Shown: piece after piece, positions 52,847 through 61,444 of the stretch
How positions within the stretch are numbered: position 1 is the first letter of the stretch
How the letters are laid out: each line of letters starts with the position of its first letter
DNA from: JAAZPT01 sp034180455
Lineage (GTDB): Bacteria; Bacillota; Clostridia; Christensenellales; Aristaeellaceae
Reading direction: 5' to 3'
Length of the DNA: 64,000 bases
Assembly (NCBI GenBank): GCA_034180455.1
Contig: JAXFOG010000005.1
Span: 1-64,000 of the forward strand
Notes under the pieces: model-generated
Databases searched by the model: none
The model's input: the letters and a program-made list of their open reading frames with translations, nothing else
What the model was told of the DNA's origin: nothing
Program-made: the position numbers and the translations under genes

Positions 52847-53493
52847 AGAGTTGTCGCATTATTAAAAGAATTTTCTTTTTATTGTCGGGATTATTTCTTG
52901 TTGCTTTCTCAGCAATAGAACTACTACAAAATGTTTCTATTAGTTCAAGAGTCGATTATGTTCTTAAAGTAGCTCACTTATACTTAAATAATTATATTGG
53001 ATTCATCATAGTATTAATAATTGGTATAATATTATTTATATTTTTTATAATGATGAGAAACAAAAAACTACTTTTTTCGCAGACGGATTTTGGTGATTTT
53101 ACCATTTCGACAGATGCTCTTGTAGATATGGTTTCACAATCTATAGATAATTATAAGGATATTAAATGTCAAAATATTCGTATTACTCCAAAAGATAATA
53201 ATATATTTATTTCTGCGACAATTGAACTTGCAACAGGATCTGATATTCCTTATACAGTTACTATGCTTCAAAAAACTATAAGTAACTATATACAAAAATG
53301 TACAGGACTTACAGTAAGTAACATCAAAATTAAAGTAAAGCCGATTAAAGAATCAACTGCAAAAATATATACTTCCGAAGAAAAACAAATTGATGTTATA
53401 GAAGACCAAAAAGAAGATACTGTTGATAATAAAGTAGAGTCTCGTAGCGAAACTGAAAACAAACAAGAAGAAGATAACAAATCAATCGAGTAA
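52843..53493 (+). CDS. amaP: AmaP-like membrane anchor of the Asp23 protein
   Basis: 216 residues. Two hydrophobic segments (about 8-30 and 50-72) form a hairpin anchor; the cytosolic part (about 80-175) resembles an Asp23-type domain (STDALVDMVSQSIDNY; GLTVSNIKIKVKPI). An acidic tail follows. This is the layout of AmaP, which anchors Asp23 at the membrane. The start overlaps the Asp23 stop (ATGA), and the pairing supports the call. Confidence 0.85.
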   Translation: MKSCRIIKRIFFLLSGLFLVAFSAIELLQNVSISSRVDYVLKVAHLYLNNYIGFIIVLIIGIILFIFFIMMRNKKLLFSQTDFGDFTISTDALVDMVSQSIDNYKDIKCQNIRITPKDNNIFISATIELATGSDIPYTVTMLQKTISNYIQKCTGLTVSNIKIKVKPIKESTAKIYTSEEKQIDVIEDQKEDTVDNKVESRSETENKQEEDNKSIE

Positions 53494-53511
53494 ATATTCA
53501 GAAAGGCTAAA

Positions 53512-53958
53512 ATGTCAAGAAAAAAAGCACGAAAAATTGCTATGCAAATTGCATATTCTCAAATATTTAATATTCCATACACAAATGACTCTCTTATTGC
53601 TCCTTATGAGAATGTTTATAATAAAGTTACTGAAAATGAAATTATTGAGGATGAGGAATTTATTAAAGATAAGCAATATATTGATTTCGTTGTAAATGGA
53701 ATTAAAGAGAATGTCGAACAGATAGATGATATAATTTCAAGATATCTTAATGCATGGACAATTGACAAAATTTCCAAAGTTGACTTGGCAATACTTCGTT
53801 TATCTACATTTGAAATGATGAATTTTAAGGATTTGCCTATTAGTATATCGATAAGTGAAGCTGTAAACTTAGCAAGGGAATATTCTGGACCTAAAAGTGT
53901 TGGCTTTATTAATGGAATATTAGCTTCGATTTCTAAATCTCCAGAAATAACAAGATGA
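53512..53958 (+). CDS. nusB: Transcription antitermination factor NusB
   Basis: 148-residue all-helical RNA-binding protein that joins the rRNA antitermination complex with NusE. It opens SRKKARKIAMQIAYSQIF and ends with the conserved DLPISISISEAVNLAREYSG, SVGFINGILA. The ATG follows AAAGG. It overlaps the TsaD-like gene by four bases; in B. subtilis nusB likewise precedes folD and xseAB. Confidence 0.95.
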   Translation: MSRKKARKIAMQIAYSQIFNIPYTNDSLIAPYENVYNKVTENEIIEDEEFIKDKQYIDFVVNGIKENVEQIDDIISRYLNAWTIDKISKVDLAILRLSTFEMMNFKDLPISISISEAVNLAREYSGPKSVGFINGILASISKSPEITR

Positions 53959-54914
53959 ATATAATATTGGCTTATGATACCAGCTGCTATACAACATCTA
54001 TGGCAGCTGTATCTGAAAATAAAGAAATAGTATTTAATTCTAGACGTATGTTAGAAGTAAAACATGGCGACAAAGGACTCAGACAAAGCGAATCAGTATT
54101 TAAACATCTACAACAAATTAACTTAGTACAAAAGGAAATTTTCGATAGATTACGAGATATAGATTATAAAGTAGTTGCTGTTGCAGCTTCAACTAAACCA
54201 AGAAAATTAGATGATTCATATATGCCTGTATTTTTGGTTGGAGCTCGTTTTGCTGAACAGCTTGCAAATGCATTTTCTGTACCATTTATTAAATCTAGCC
54301 ACCAGCTCGGCCATATTTATGCAGCTAAGTATGATACAAGTTTAATTAATAGTGAATTTTTAGGGTTTCATCTTTCGGGAGGGACTACAGAACTATTGCA
54401 CATCAAATGTGGTGATGTGAGTTTAATTGGGCAAACACTTGATATTACTGTTGGACAACTTGTTGATCGCATTGGAGTTGCTATGGGTCTCCCATTTCCT
54501 GCAGGAAAACACTTAGAAAAGATTGCATTGCAGTCTAATGGAATCAATGTACCAATCTTTTCATCAACAGTTAAAGAAGGCAATTGTAATCTTTCTGGCC
54601 TTGAAAATCAGGCATTAAAATCTATTGATAAATATGCATTTTCCGATATAGCAATGGGAATATATAATGCTATCGCGAGATGTTGTGCAAAAATGATAGT
54701 TTTTGCATGTAAAGCTAATGATATTTATGATATTCTTGTTTTTGGAGGAGTAGCTTCTTCTGATTTGTTTAGGAACCTTTTAATAAAGGATGTTTTTAAA
54801 AGGTGTAACCATATAAACATTCACTTTGGACAAAAGGAATTAAGCGGCGATAACGCTGTTGGAATAGCATTATATGCACTGGAGGAAATAAAAAATGTCA
54901 AACAAAATTATTGA
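53955..54914 (+). CDS. Divergent second TsaD/Kae1-family (peptidase M22-like) protein
   Basis: 319 residues of the ASKHA/Kae1 fold. It has LAYDTSCYTTS in place of LETSCDET, keeps the metal motif H116-x3-H120 (SSHQLGHIYAAKY), FHLSGGTTELLHI, VFGGVASSD and the C-terminal GDNAVGIALYA Asp. The canonical TsaD is at 13710-14738, so this is a paralogue, of a type seen between nusB and folD/xseA in Clostridia. It lacks some TsaD signature residues around the nucleotide loop; its substrate is unknown. The ATG overlaps nusB and has no clear ribosome binding site. Confidence 0.85.
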   Translation: MNIILAYDTSCYTTSMAAVSENKEIVFNSRRMLEVKHGDKGLRQSESVFKHLQQINLVQKEIFDRLRDIDYKVVAVAASTKPRKLDDSYMPVFLVGARFAEQLANAFSVPFIKSSHQLGHIYAAKYDTSLINSEFLGFHLSGGTTELLHIKCGDVSLIGQTLDITVGQLVDRIGVAMGLPFPAGKHLEKIALQSNGINVPIFSSTVKEGNCNLSGLENQALKSIDKYAFSDIAMGIYNAIARCCAKMIVFACKANDIYDILVFGGVASSDLFRNLLIKDVFKRCNHINIHFGQKELSGDNAVGIALYALEEIKNVKQNY

Positions 54915-55749
54915 TGGTAAAGAGATTAGTCAAAGTATACTTAACAATGTCACTGATAGCGTAAATTCTTTAAAAAAAAGAGGAATCAATCCATGTCTGT
55001 CAGTTATTTTGGTAGGTGATGATCCTGCTAGTCAGGTTTATGTTAGGAACAAAGAAAAAGCTTGTGAAAAAGTTGGGATTATATCTAAATCGTTTAGACT
55101 TCCAGCTACAATTTCTCAGGAAGAACTTGAAAATATCATAAATGATCTTAATAACGATAAGAATGTAAATGGAATATTATTACAACTTCCCCTTCCAAAA
55201 CATCTTAATGAAGAAAAGGCACTATTAAAAATTGAAGCAGCAAAGGATGTGGATGGTTTTCACGTTATTAATACAGGTAAACTTTTGAGAGGCCTAGATT
55301 GTATTATGCCATGCACTCCTAAGGGATGCATAGAAATGCTTGATTATATTGGCTATGATTGTGATGGAAAAAATGCTGTTGTTCTAGGAAGAAGTAATTT
55401 AGTTGGGAAACCTCTTGCAATTATGCTTCTTCAGAAAAATGCTACAGTTACAGTGTGCCATTCACACACACAAGATTTAAAAGAGATTACAAAGAGAGCT
55501 GATATCCTTGTCGCTGCTATTGGTAAGCCAAAATTTGTTACTGAAGATATGGTTAAAGAAGGTGCTGTTGTAATAGATGTTGGAATCAATAGAGTAGATG
55601 GCAAGCTTTGTGGTGATGTTGACTTTGATAAATGTTATGAAAAGGTTTCATACATAACTCCAGTTCCAGGTGGCGTGGGTAAAATGACAATCGCAATGCT
55701 TATGCAAAATACTTTGAAGGCAACAAAAATTCAAATTGGTGAAATTTAA
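54895..55749 (+). CDS. folD: Bifunctional methylenetetrahydrofolate dehydrogenase / cyclohydrolase
   Basis: 284 residues; interconverts 5,10-methylene- and 10-formyl-tetrahydrofolate, supplying one-carbon units. Family motifs VGDDPASQVYVRNKEKACEK, GILLQLPLPKHL, the catalytic-Asp DVDGFH and the NADP-site VVLGRSNLVGKP and PVPGGVGKMT are all intact. The ATG follows GGAGG. The gene overlaps both neighbours, in line with a tightly coupled operon. Confidence 0.96.
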   Translation: MSNKIIDGKEISQSILNNVTDSVNSLKKRGINPCLSVILVGDDPASQVYVRNKEKACEKVGIISKSFRLPATISQEELENIINDLNNDKNVNGILLQLPLPKHLNEEKALLKIEAAKDVDGFHVINTGKLLRGLDCIMPCTPKGCIEMLDYIGYDCDGKNAVVLGRSNLVGKPLAIMLLQKNATVTVCHSHTQDLKEITKRADILVAAIGKPKFVTEDMVKEGAVVIDVGINRVDGKLCGDVDFDKCYEKVSYITPVPGGVGKMTIAMLMQNTLKATKIQIGEI

Positions 55750-56954
55750 TGGTTCTTAGTGTAAGTGAATTAAATGAATATGTAAGAAAATCACTTGCGT
55801 CGGATCCTATAATTCAGCATATTTCTATTAAAGGAGAAATAAGTAATTTTAAGAGCTATTCATCTGGTCATTGGTATTTTACATTAAAAGATGATAATGC
55901 TGCGATATCATGTGTAATGTTTAGACAGTATAATTATATTGTTGATTTTATTGTGGAAGATGGAATGGCTGTTGAACTTGTAGGAAATGTAAGCTTATAT
56001 TCTAAAACTGGACAGTATCAATTCTATGTAGAAAATATTATTCAATCTGGAGTAGGATTACTTTTTAAAAAATTTGAAGAACTTAAAGATAAGCTTTTTA
56101 AAGAAGGATTATTTGATGAATCAATAAAGAAACCACTTCCGTTATTTGCAAAGAAAATAGGTGTAATTTCTTCAAGATCTGGTGCAGTAATTCATGATAT
56201 AATAAATGTTACTCTATCACGCAATAACCTAGTTAGCATATTATTATATCCTTCAAAAGTACAAGGTTCTGGTACTGCTAAAAACGTAATTGATGGAATT
56301 GATTACTTTAATAAATTAAAGAATGTTGATGTGATTATTGTTGCTAGAGGCGGTGGGTCGTTTGAAGATCTTTATGAATTTAACGATGAATCATTAGCTA
56401 GAAAAGTAAGAAGTTCAGAAATTCCTATAATAAGTGCTGTTGGTCATGAAACAGATTTTACTATTTTAGATTTTGTGTCAGATAAAAGAGCTGCAACACC
56501 ATCTCATGCAGCAGAAATTGCTGTTGTGAAGTATGATGCTTTAATAAATCTCATAGAACAACTATATAATAAAGCAGACTACTATTTAAATGATAGGACA
56601 ACAAAATATAAAAGCAGAATTAATACATGTGGAGTTGATCTTAAAAATTTTGGCAAAATATTTGATTTATATAGATCAAGAATATCTAATTTAGAATATA
56701 ACCTATCAAACAATTTAAAAAATATAGTAATGAAAAATTTAAATAATGTTAAATTATTGGAGGCCAAACTTGATCTATTAAACCCATCGTATATACTTGA
56801 AAAAGGATATACAATTATTACAAAAGACAATAAAGTTGTTTCATCAGCAAATGCTATTTCAATAGGCGATAGTTTAAATATTAAATTAAAAGATGGAGCT
56901 ATTGAAAGTTCTGTAAATGAGGTGTATTATGGCAAAGAAAAAGCAAACATTTGA
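55749..56954 (+). CDS. xseA: Exodeoxyribonuclease VII large subunit
   Basis: 401 residues. An N-terminal OB fold (ISIKGEISNFKSYSSGHWYFTLKD in outline) precedes the nuclease core with GVISSRSGAVIHDI, VDVIIVARGGGSFEDLYEFND and SAVGHETDFTILDFVSDKRAATPS in outline, then a coiled coil and the C-terminal segment. It degrades single-stranded DNA together with XseB. The start overlaps the folD stop (TAATG), and the end overlaps xseB by 26 bases. Confidence 0.95.
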   Translation: MVLSVSELNEYVRKSLASDPIIQHISIKGEISNFKSYSSGHWYFTLKDDNAAISCVMFRQYNYIVDFIVEDGMAVELVGNVSLYSKTGQYQFYVENIIQSGVGLLFKKFEELKDKLFKEGLFDESIKKPLPLFAKKIGVISSRSGAVIHDIINVTLSRNNLVSILLYPSKVQGSGTAKNVIDGIDYFNKLKNVDVIIVARGGGSFEDLYEFNDESLARKVRSSEIPIISAVGHETDFTILDFVSDKRAATPSHAAEIAVVKYDALINLIEQLYNKADYYLNDRTTKYKSRINTCGVDLKNFGKIFDLYRSRISNLEYNLSNNLKNIVMKNLNNVKLLEAKLDLLNPSYILEKGYTIITKDNKVVSSANAISIGDSLNIKLKDGAIESSVNEVYYGKEKANI

Positions 56955-57144
56955 AGAAAAGCTAGAAGAACTTGAATCTACAGTTACAGATATGGAAAAT
57001 AGTAAGATTGGCATCAATGATTTATTTGAAAAATATAAAAAATCAAAACAATTAATTACTGAACTAAATGCTGAGCTTGACAGCCTTGAGCAGAAAATTG
57101 AAATTGTTAATGATGAAGGTGAAACAGAAAAATTCAATGAATAG
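56929..57144 (+). CDS. xseB: Exodeoxyribonuclease VII small subunit
   Basis: 71-residue helical protein (KKKQTFEEKLEELESTVTDM, later LFEKYKKSKQLI) that binds the XseA coiled coil in several copies. ATG 56929 follows GAGGTG; an ATG four codons earlier precedes that site. It overlaps xseA and the following prenyl synthase gene. Confidence 0.93.
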   Translation: MAKKKQTFEEKLEELESTVTDMENSKIGINDLFEKYKKSKQLITELNAELDSLEQKIEIVNDEGETEKFNE

Positions 57145-58012
57145 TGCTTATAATAAATATAAATCTGAAATAGATAAGTATATTTCTAATTTAGAATATA
57201 AAGATACTCCTAATCTTTTGAAGGAATCCATGAGCTATAGCTTAAATTTACCTTGCAAAAGAGTTAGGGGTGTTTTGACGCTGGCTTCATACAGCCTAAT
57301 TAACCCAGACTATAGCATTGCACTGCCTTTTGCTGCTGCAATTGAAATGATTCATTGTTATTCATTGATCCATGACGATCTTCCAGCAATGGATAATGAT
57401 GACTTAAGAAGAGGTATGCCAAGTAATCATATTAAATTTGGAGAAGATATTGCTATTCTTGCTGGCGATGCGTTGCTTAATTATGCTTATGAAACAATGC
57501 TGGGATCTTGTATAGAAAATAATTATTCAAAAAATTATATTTTAGCTATGTCAGAAATTGCAAAACGTGCAGGAATATCTGGAATGATTGCAGGGCAGAT
57601 TGAAGATATTACATATGATGCAGATTCTGGAAGCAAAAAAACTTTGGAATTCATTCATTCACATAAGACAGCAGATATGTTAATTGCTAGTATTTCTGCA
57701 GGGCTGCTTCTTGCTGGCGCCACAGAAAGACAAGTTACTGATGGCCAGAAGTTTGCGTTTCATCTTGGAATGGCTTTTCAGATCATTGATGATATTCTTG
57801 ATTTTACTAGTAGTTCAGACATTTTAGGTAAATCAATTGGCAAAGATCAAAAAAATAATAAACTAAGTTGGGTTACATTAAATGGAATTGATAAAGCTAA
57901 GAACGATGCAATGAAACATACTTTAGATGCTTGCAAGTATATTTCTAATGGCTTTGCAAATTCAAAATTTTTAGAAGATTTTGCAATGTCTCTACTTGAG
58001 AGAGTGAATTAG
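57137..58012 (+). CDS. ispA: Polyprenyl (probably farnesyl) diphosphate synthase
   Basis: 291 residues of the trans-prenyltransferase family. The first Asp-rich motif is HDDLPAMDNDDLRRG and the second is IIDDILDF; KRVRG near the N-terminus binds diphosphate. The size and the position after xseAB match firmicute IspA, which makes C15 farnesyl diphosphate for undecaprenyl carrier and quinone pathways. ATG 57137 overlaps the xseB stop; the longer upstream frame lies within xseB. The gene dxs, often next in Clostridia, is absent here. Confidence 0.93.
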   Translation: MNSAYNKYKSEIDKYISNLEYKDTPNLLKESMSYSLNLPCKRVRGVLTLASYSLINPDYSIALPFAAAIEMIHCYSLIHDDLPAMDNDDLRRGMPSNHIKFGEDIAILAGDALLNYAYETMLGSCIENNYSKNYILAMSEIAKRAGISGMIAGQIEDITYDADSGSKKTLEFIHSHKTADMLIASISAGLLLAGATERQVTDGQKFAFHLGMAFQIIDDILDFTSSSDILGKSIGKDQKNNKLSWVTLNGIDKAKNDAMKHTLDACKYISNGFANSKFLEDFAMSLLERVN

Positions 58013-58013
58013 T

Positions 58014-58472
58014 ATGAGTTCACTTTTTGATATTTTTAATAATGCTACTTTGAAATGTACACTAATCGCCTGGTTTGTTGCACAAGCACTCAAAATACTT
58101 TTTCTATTTATTATAAAAGGTGAATTTAAATTAGATAGATTTTGGGGATCTGGTGGTATGCCAAGCTCTCATACAGCAGTGGTAGTTGCATTAAGTAATA
58201 TGGTTGGAGCACAGCAAGGTTATTCATCAGATATGTTTGCTTTAACATTTATACTTTCTGCTATTGTTATGTATGACGCTACTGGTGTTAGACAGCAAAC
58301 TGGAAAACAAACTACTGTAATAAATCAAATTATAAAAAAAGTTTTTATAGATGGTGATAGTATCACTGATAATGATTTAAAAGAACTTGTAGGACACACA
58401 CCAATTGAAGTTTTAGGTGGATTTATTTTAGGCTTAGTTGTATCAGCTGTATATTTGGCTATTATGAAATGA
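58014..58472 (+). CDS. Divergent PAP2-family membrane protein (YuiD-like)
   Basis: 152 residues with four hydrophobic segments and the DUF212 motifs: KGEFKLDRFWGSGGMPSSHTA in outline, MYDATGVRQQTGKQ and a C-terminal GHTPIEVLGG. These resemble acid phosphatase PAP2 motifs and suggest lipid phosphate chemistry at the membrane. The place directly after a prenyl diphosphate synthase (two bases) would fit a prenyl phosphate substrate, but that is inference. Confidence 0.88.
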   Translation: MSSLFDIFNNATLKCTLIAWFVAQALKILFLFIIKGEFKLDRFWGSGGMPSSHTAVVVALSNMVGAQQGYSSDMFALTFILSAIVMYDATGVRQQTGKQTTVINQIIKKVFIDGDSITDNDLKELVGHTPIEVLGGFILGLVVSAVYLAIMK

Positions 58473-58479
58473 GGTAACA

Positions 58480-59010
58480 ATGGATAATTTTTACGAACAA
58501 GTTGTAATTAAAAAGAACAGAATGGTGAATGATTTAATCTATTATATATTATATGCTTTTATGATAATATCTGGAATTTTGGGTTTGCTTAATTTACAGG
58601 GGTTAATTTATTCCTTTTCGTGGATTGCACTTTTATACACAATTTTAGTATTGGGAAGTGCAGTATTAATTTATCTAAAAAAAGGAGAAATTCGTACTGA
58701 GTTTGAATATACATTTACTAATGGTGAAATTGATTATGCCAAGGTCTTTAATAATGAAAAACGAAAAAATCTTGGCACAATGAATGTTAGAAATGTGAGT
58801 GCTTTCGGAAAAGTAAACTCAGAAAAATTTAGAGCTATTATTAATACTCCAAATATACGTAAAAAAAATTGGTTCTTAAATCGTGATTCTGAACTATATT
58901 ATTTTTATTTTGTTAAAGATGACAATAAAAACATTATAATTATTGAGCCTGATATGGAAATGGTTAATTTAATAAAAAAATATTTACCTCAAGGAGTGTA
59001 TAGTGACTAG
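58480..59010 (+). CDS. Two-TM membrane protein, function unknown
   Basis: 176 residues. Two hydrophobic segments (about 20-40 and 45-66) sit near the N-terminus and a cytosolic domain of about 100 residues follows (EYTFTNGEIDYAKVFNNEKRK in outline, then KNWFLNRDSELYYFYFVKDD). The latter looks like a small PH-like beta domain of the kind annotated as a DUF in Clostridia, but I cannot name it securely. The ATG follows GAGGT. It overlaps the cysteine desulfurase gene. Confidence 0.75.
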   Translation: MDNFYEQVVIKKNRMVNDLIYYILYAFMIISGILGLLNLQGLIYSFSWIALLYTILVLGSAVLIYLKKGEIRTEFEYTFTNGEIDYAKVFNNEKRKNLGTMNVRNVSAFGKVNSEKFRAIINTPNIRKKNWFLNRDSELYYFYFVKDDNKNIIIIEPDMEMVNLIKKYLPQGVYSD

Positions 59011-60166
59011 ACCTATATATCTTGATAATTCTGCTACTACAATGCCTTTTAAGGAAGTTGTAGAAGATTTTTATAACAATTATTCTTTTGAATACTTCAA
59101 TCCGTCTTCACTTTATAAGCCCTCTTTAATTGTTAGAAATAAAATTGAAAATTGTAGAGAAAAAATATCTCAAATACTTTCTTGTAAAGCAAATAATGTA
59201 TTTTTCTTGGCTAGTGGTACGGATGCTAATAATCTTGCTATACTATCATACAAAAACAAATTAAAAAAGGACGATGTTGTATTATACTCTGCAATTGAAC
59301 ATCCATCTGTAATGAATACTTGTAAGGAATTAGAAAGATACGGTGTTTTAGTTAAAAGTATTCCCGTAAACAAAAATGGCTTTATTGATCTTGATCAGTT
59401 GCAAAATTTGCTTGATGAAAGAGTAAAACTTATATGTATAATGCATGTGAATAATGAAGTTGGTTCTGTTAACGATTTAAAAACAATCTGCTCAATACGT
59501 GATAAGTTTGCTCCTAATGCTTCAATCCATATTGATGGAGTTCAAGGCTTTTTAAAAGTGCCTTTTTCTTTTAAGGATTATGATGTTCAATCATATTCAT
59601 TAAGTGCTCACAAGATACATGGCTTTAAAGGTACTGGAGTACTTGCTATAAACAATTTTAAACCTCAACCATACAGATTTGGAGGGGGGCAGGAGATGGG
59701 CATTGTTTCTGGAACAGAGAATACAATAGGAATTATAGCCTTAGATAAAGCAATAGATATATATAATGCCTTTCCCAATGCAAGGATTTATATGCGCAAT
59801 CTAAAAACTCAACTTGTAAATTGCATAAACGATAAAATTCCTAATTCTGTAATAATCGGTCCAGATCCGTTTAATGAGAATATTTCTTCACCAAACATTA
59901 TTAATATTGCTTTTTCGCCACTTAGAAGCGATGTTATGCTTAATGCTTTGGACGCTAGAGATATTTACGTAAGTTCAGGTTCTGCGTGTTCCTCAAAAAA
60001 ACAAAAAATTAGTCCCGTATTAAAAGAATTAAATATTCCAAATGATATTGCAGAGTCTGCAATAAGGTTCAGCCTATCAATACTTAACTCTAGCGGTGAA
60101 ATTGCTGAAACAGTAGATGCAATATCAGAAATTTATAATAAATATTCAAAATATGTAAGAAGATAG
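59003..60166 (+). CDS. Cysteine desulfurase (NifS/IscS type)
   Basis: 387-residue PLP enzyme that moves sulfur from cysteine to a persulfide. The PLP lysine is in LSAHKIHGFKGTG (about 204) and the mobile-loop cysteine is in SSGSACSSKKQ (about 328); the short loop after that Cys is the NifS/IscS class. GTG 59003 follows AAGGAG. It lies directly before thiI, so the likely job is to supply sulfur for 4-thiouridine, like the NifZ-ThiI pair of B. subtilis. No IscU or SufU is adjacent. Confidence 0.94.
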   Translation: MTRPIYLDNSATTMPFKEVVEDFYNNYSFEYFNPSSLYKPSLIVRNKIENCREKISQILSCKANNVFFLASGTDANNLAILSYKNKLKKDDVVLYSAIEHPSVMNTCKELERYGVLVKSIPVNKNGFIDLDQLQNLLDERVKLICIMHVNNEVGSVNDLKTICSIRDKFAPNASIHIDGVQGFLKVPFSFKDYDVQSYSLSAHKIHGFKGTGVLAINNFKPQPYRFGGGQEMGIVSGTENTIGIIALDKAIDIYNAFPNARIYMRNLKTQLVNCINDKIPNSVIIGPDPFNENISSPNIINIAFSPLRSDVMLNALDARDIYVSSGSACSSKKQKISPVLKELNIPNDIAESAIRFSLSILNSSGEIAETVDAISEIYNKYSKYVRR

Positions 60167-60174
60167 GTGTATTT

Positions 60175-61368
60175 ATGAAGAAAATTATACTTGTAAGGTA
60201 TGGTGAAATATTTTTAAAAGGATTAAATAGACCATATTTTATATCAATGCTTGTTGAACGTATTAAACAGGCTCTTGACAATTATGAGCTAAAAATTTGG
60301 TATGAAGACAGTAGGATATATGTAAGTGATTTTTTAGAAAGCGATATTGATGATATAGTATATCATATTTCTAAAGTTTTTGGTGTACATTCCCTTAGCA
60401 TAGTTACAGAGATAGAAGATAGAAATATTGACGTTATCTGTAATGTTGCAAGTGATATGATGAGTAATAAGAAAGGAACATTCAAAGTGGAGTCAAAAAG
60501 ATCAGATAAAAGATATCCTATGCAGACTCCAGACATCAACGCATACGTAGGAGGATATATACTTGAGCATAATAGTAATTTAAAGGTTGATGTACATAAT
60601 CCTGATCATTTTTTGTATATAGAAGTAAGAAAACATGCTTATGTATATACAGATACTATACCTGCTACTGGAGGGATGCCTGTCGGTACTAATGGCAAAG
60701 CAACAATGTTGCTTTCTGGTGGAATTGATAGCCCGGTAGCTGCTTGGATGATTGCTAAAAGAGGAGTAGAGATTAATGCCGTTCATTTTTATTCTCCACC
60801 ATACACAAGTGAAAGAGCTCTTCAAAAGGTACTTGATTTAGCAAAAATACTAAGTGAGAGTTTATGTGGAATAAGAGTTCATGTTATACCCTTTACTGAT
60901 ATTCAGCTACAAATACATCAAATTTGTCAGGAAGATCTTACAACACTTATTATGCGTAGGTTTATGATGCGCATAGCTGAGTGTATATCAAAAAGTGAGA
61001 ATAGCCTTGGATTAGTAACTGGTGAAAGTATAGGTCAAGTAGCAAGCCAGACAATGCATGCTCTTGCTTGTACTGATGATGCTGTTAAGATACCTGTCTA
61101 TAGACCACTGATTGGATTTGATAAGCAGGATATTATTTCTCTTGCAGAGAAAATAGGTACCTTTGAAACCTCATCGATGCCGTACGAAGACTGTTGCACT
61201 GTTTTTACGCCAAAACATCCTAAAACAAGACCAACAATTAACTATGTAGTTAAAGAAGAAAGAAAACTTAATGTTGATGGTCTGATAAAAGAAGCATTAT
61301 CAAAATATAAAATATATGAATTTGATAATCATGGTAGACTGACAATACATGAAGCTATTAATTGTTAA
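60175..61368 (+). CDS. thiI: tRNA 4-thiouridine synthetase ThiI
   Basis: 397 residues. A THUMP domain (about 60-165) precedes the PP-loop ATPase LLSGGIDSPVAAW (about 178-190). The protein ends without a rhodanese domain, so, as in B. subtilis, the persulfide must come straight from the partner desulfurase; the C-terminal DCCTVFTPKHPKTRP carries cysteines that could receive sulfur. The ATG follows AGGTG, eight bases after the desulfurase stop. Confidence 0.95.
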   Translation: MKKIILVRYGEIFLKGLNRPYFISMLVERIKQALDNYELKIWYEDSRIYVSDFLESDIDDIVYHISKVFGVHSLSIVTEIEDRNIDVICNVASDMMSNKKGTFKVESKRSDKRYPMQTPDINAYVGGYILEHNSNLKVDVHNPDHFLYIEVRKHAYVYTDTIPATGGMPVGTNGKATMLLSGGIDSPVAAWMIAKRGVEINAVHFYSPPYTSERALQKVLDLAKILSESLCGIRVHVIPFTDIQLQIHQICQEDLTTLIMRRFMMRIAECISKSENSLGLVTGESIGQVASQTMHALACTDDAVKIPVYRPLIGFDKQDIISLAEKIGTFETSSMPYEDCCTVFTPKHPKTRPTINYVVKEERKLNVDGLIKEALSKYKIYEFDNHGRLTIHEAINC

Positions 61369-61375
61369 TTTATTA

Positions 61376-61404
61376 TTGAATATAAAACATTATGATGATA
61401 TAAT
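61376..61404 (+). promoter_or_regulatory. Promoter of pgk-tpiA
   Basis: TTGAAT (61376-61381), 17 bases, TATAAT (61399-61404), with a TGA extended -10 element. gapA is not upstream, so pgk begins this unit. Confidence 0.85.
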
Positions 61405-61444
61405 GTAAACGAAAATTGAAGATCAATTATGGAGGAAATATAAT

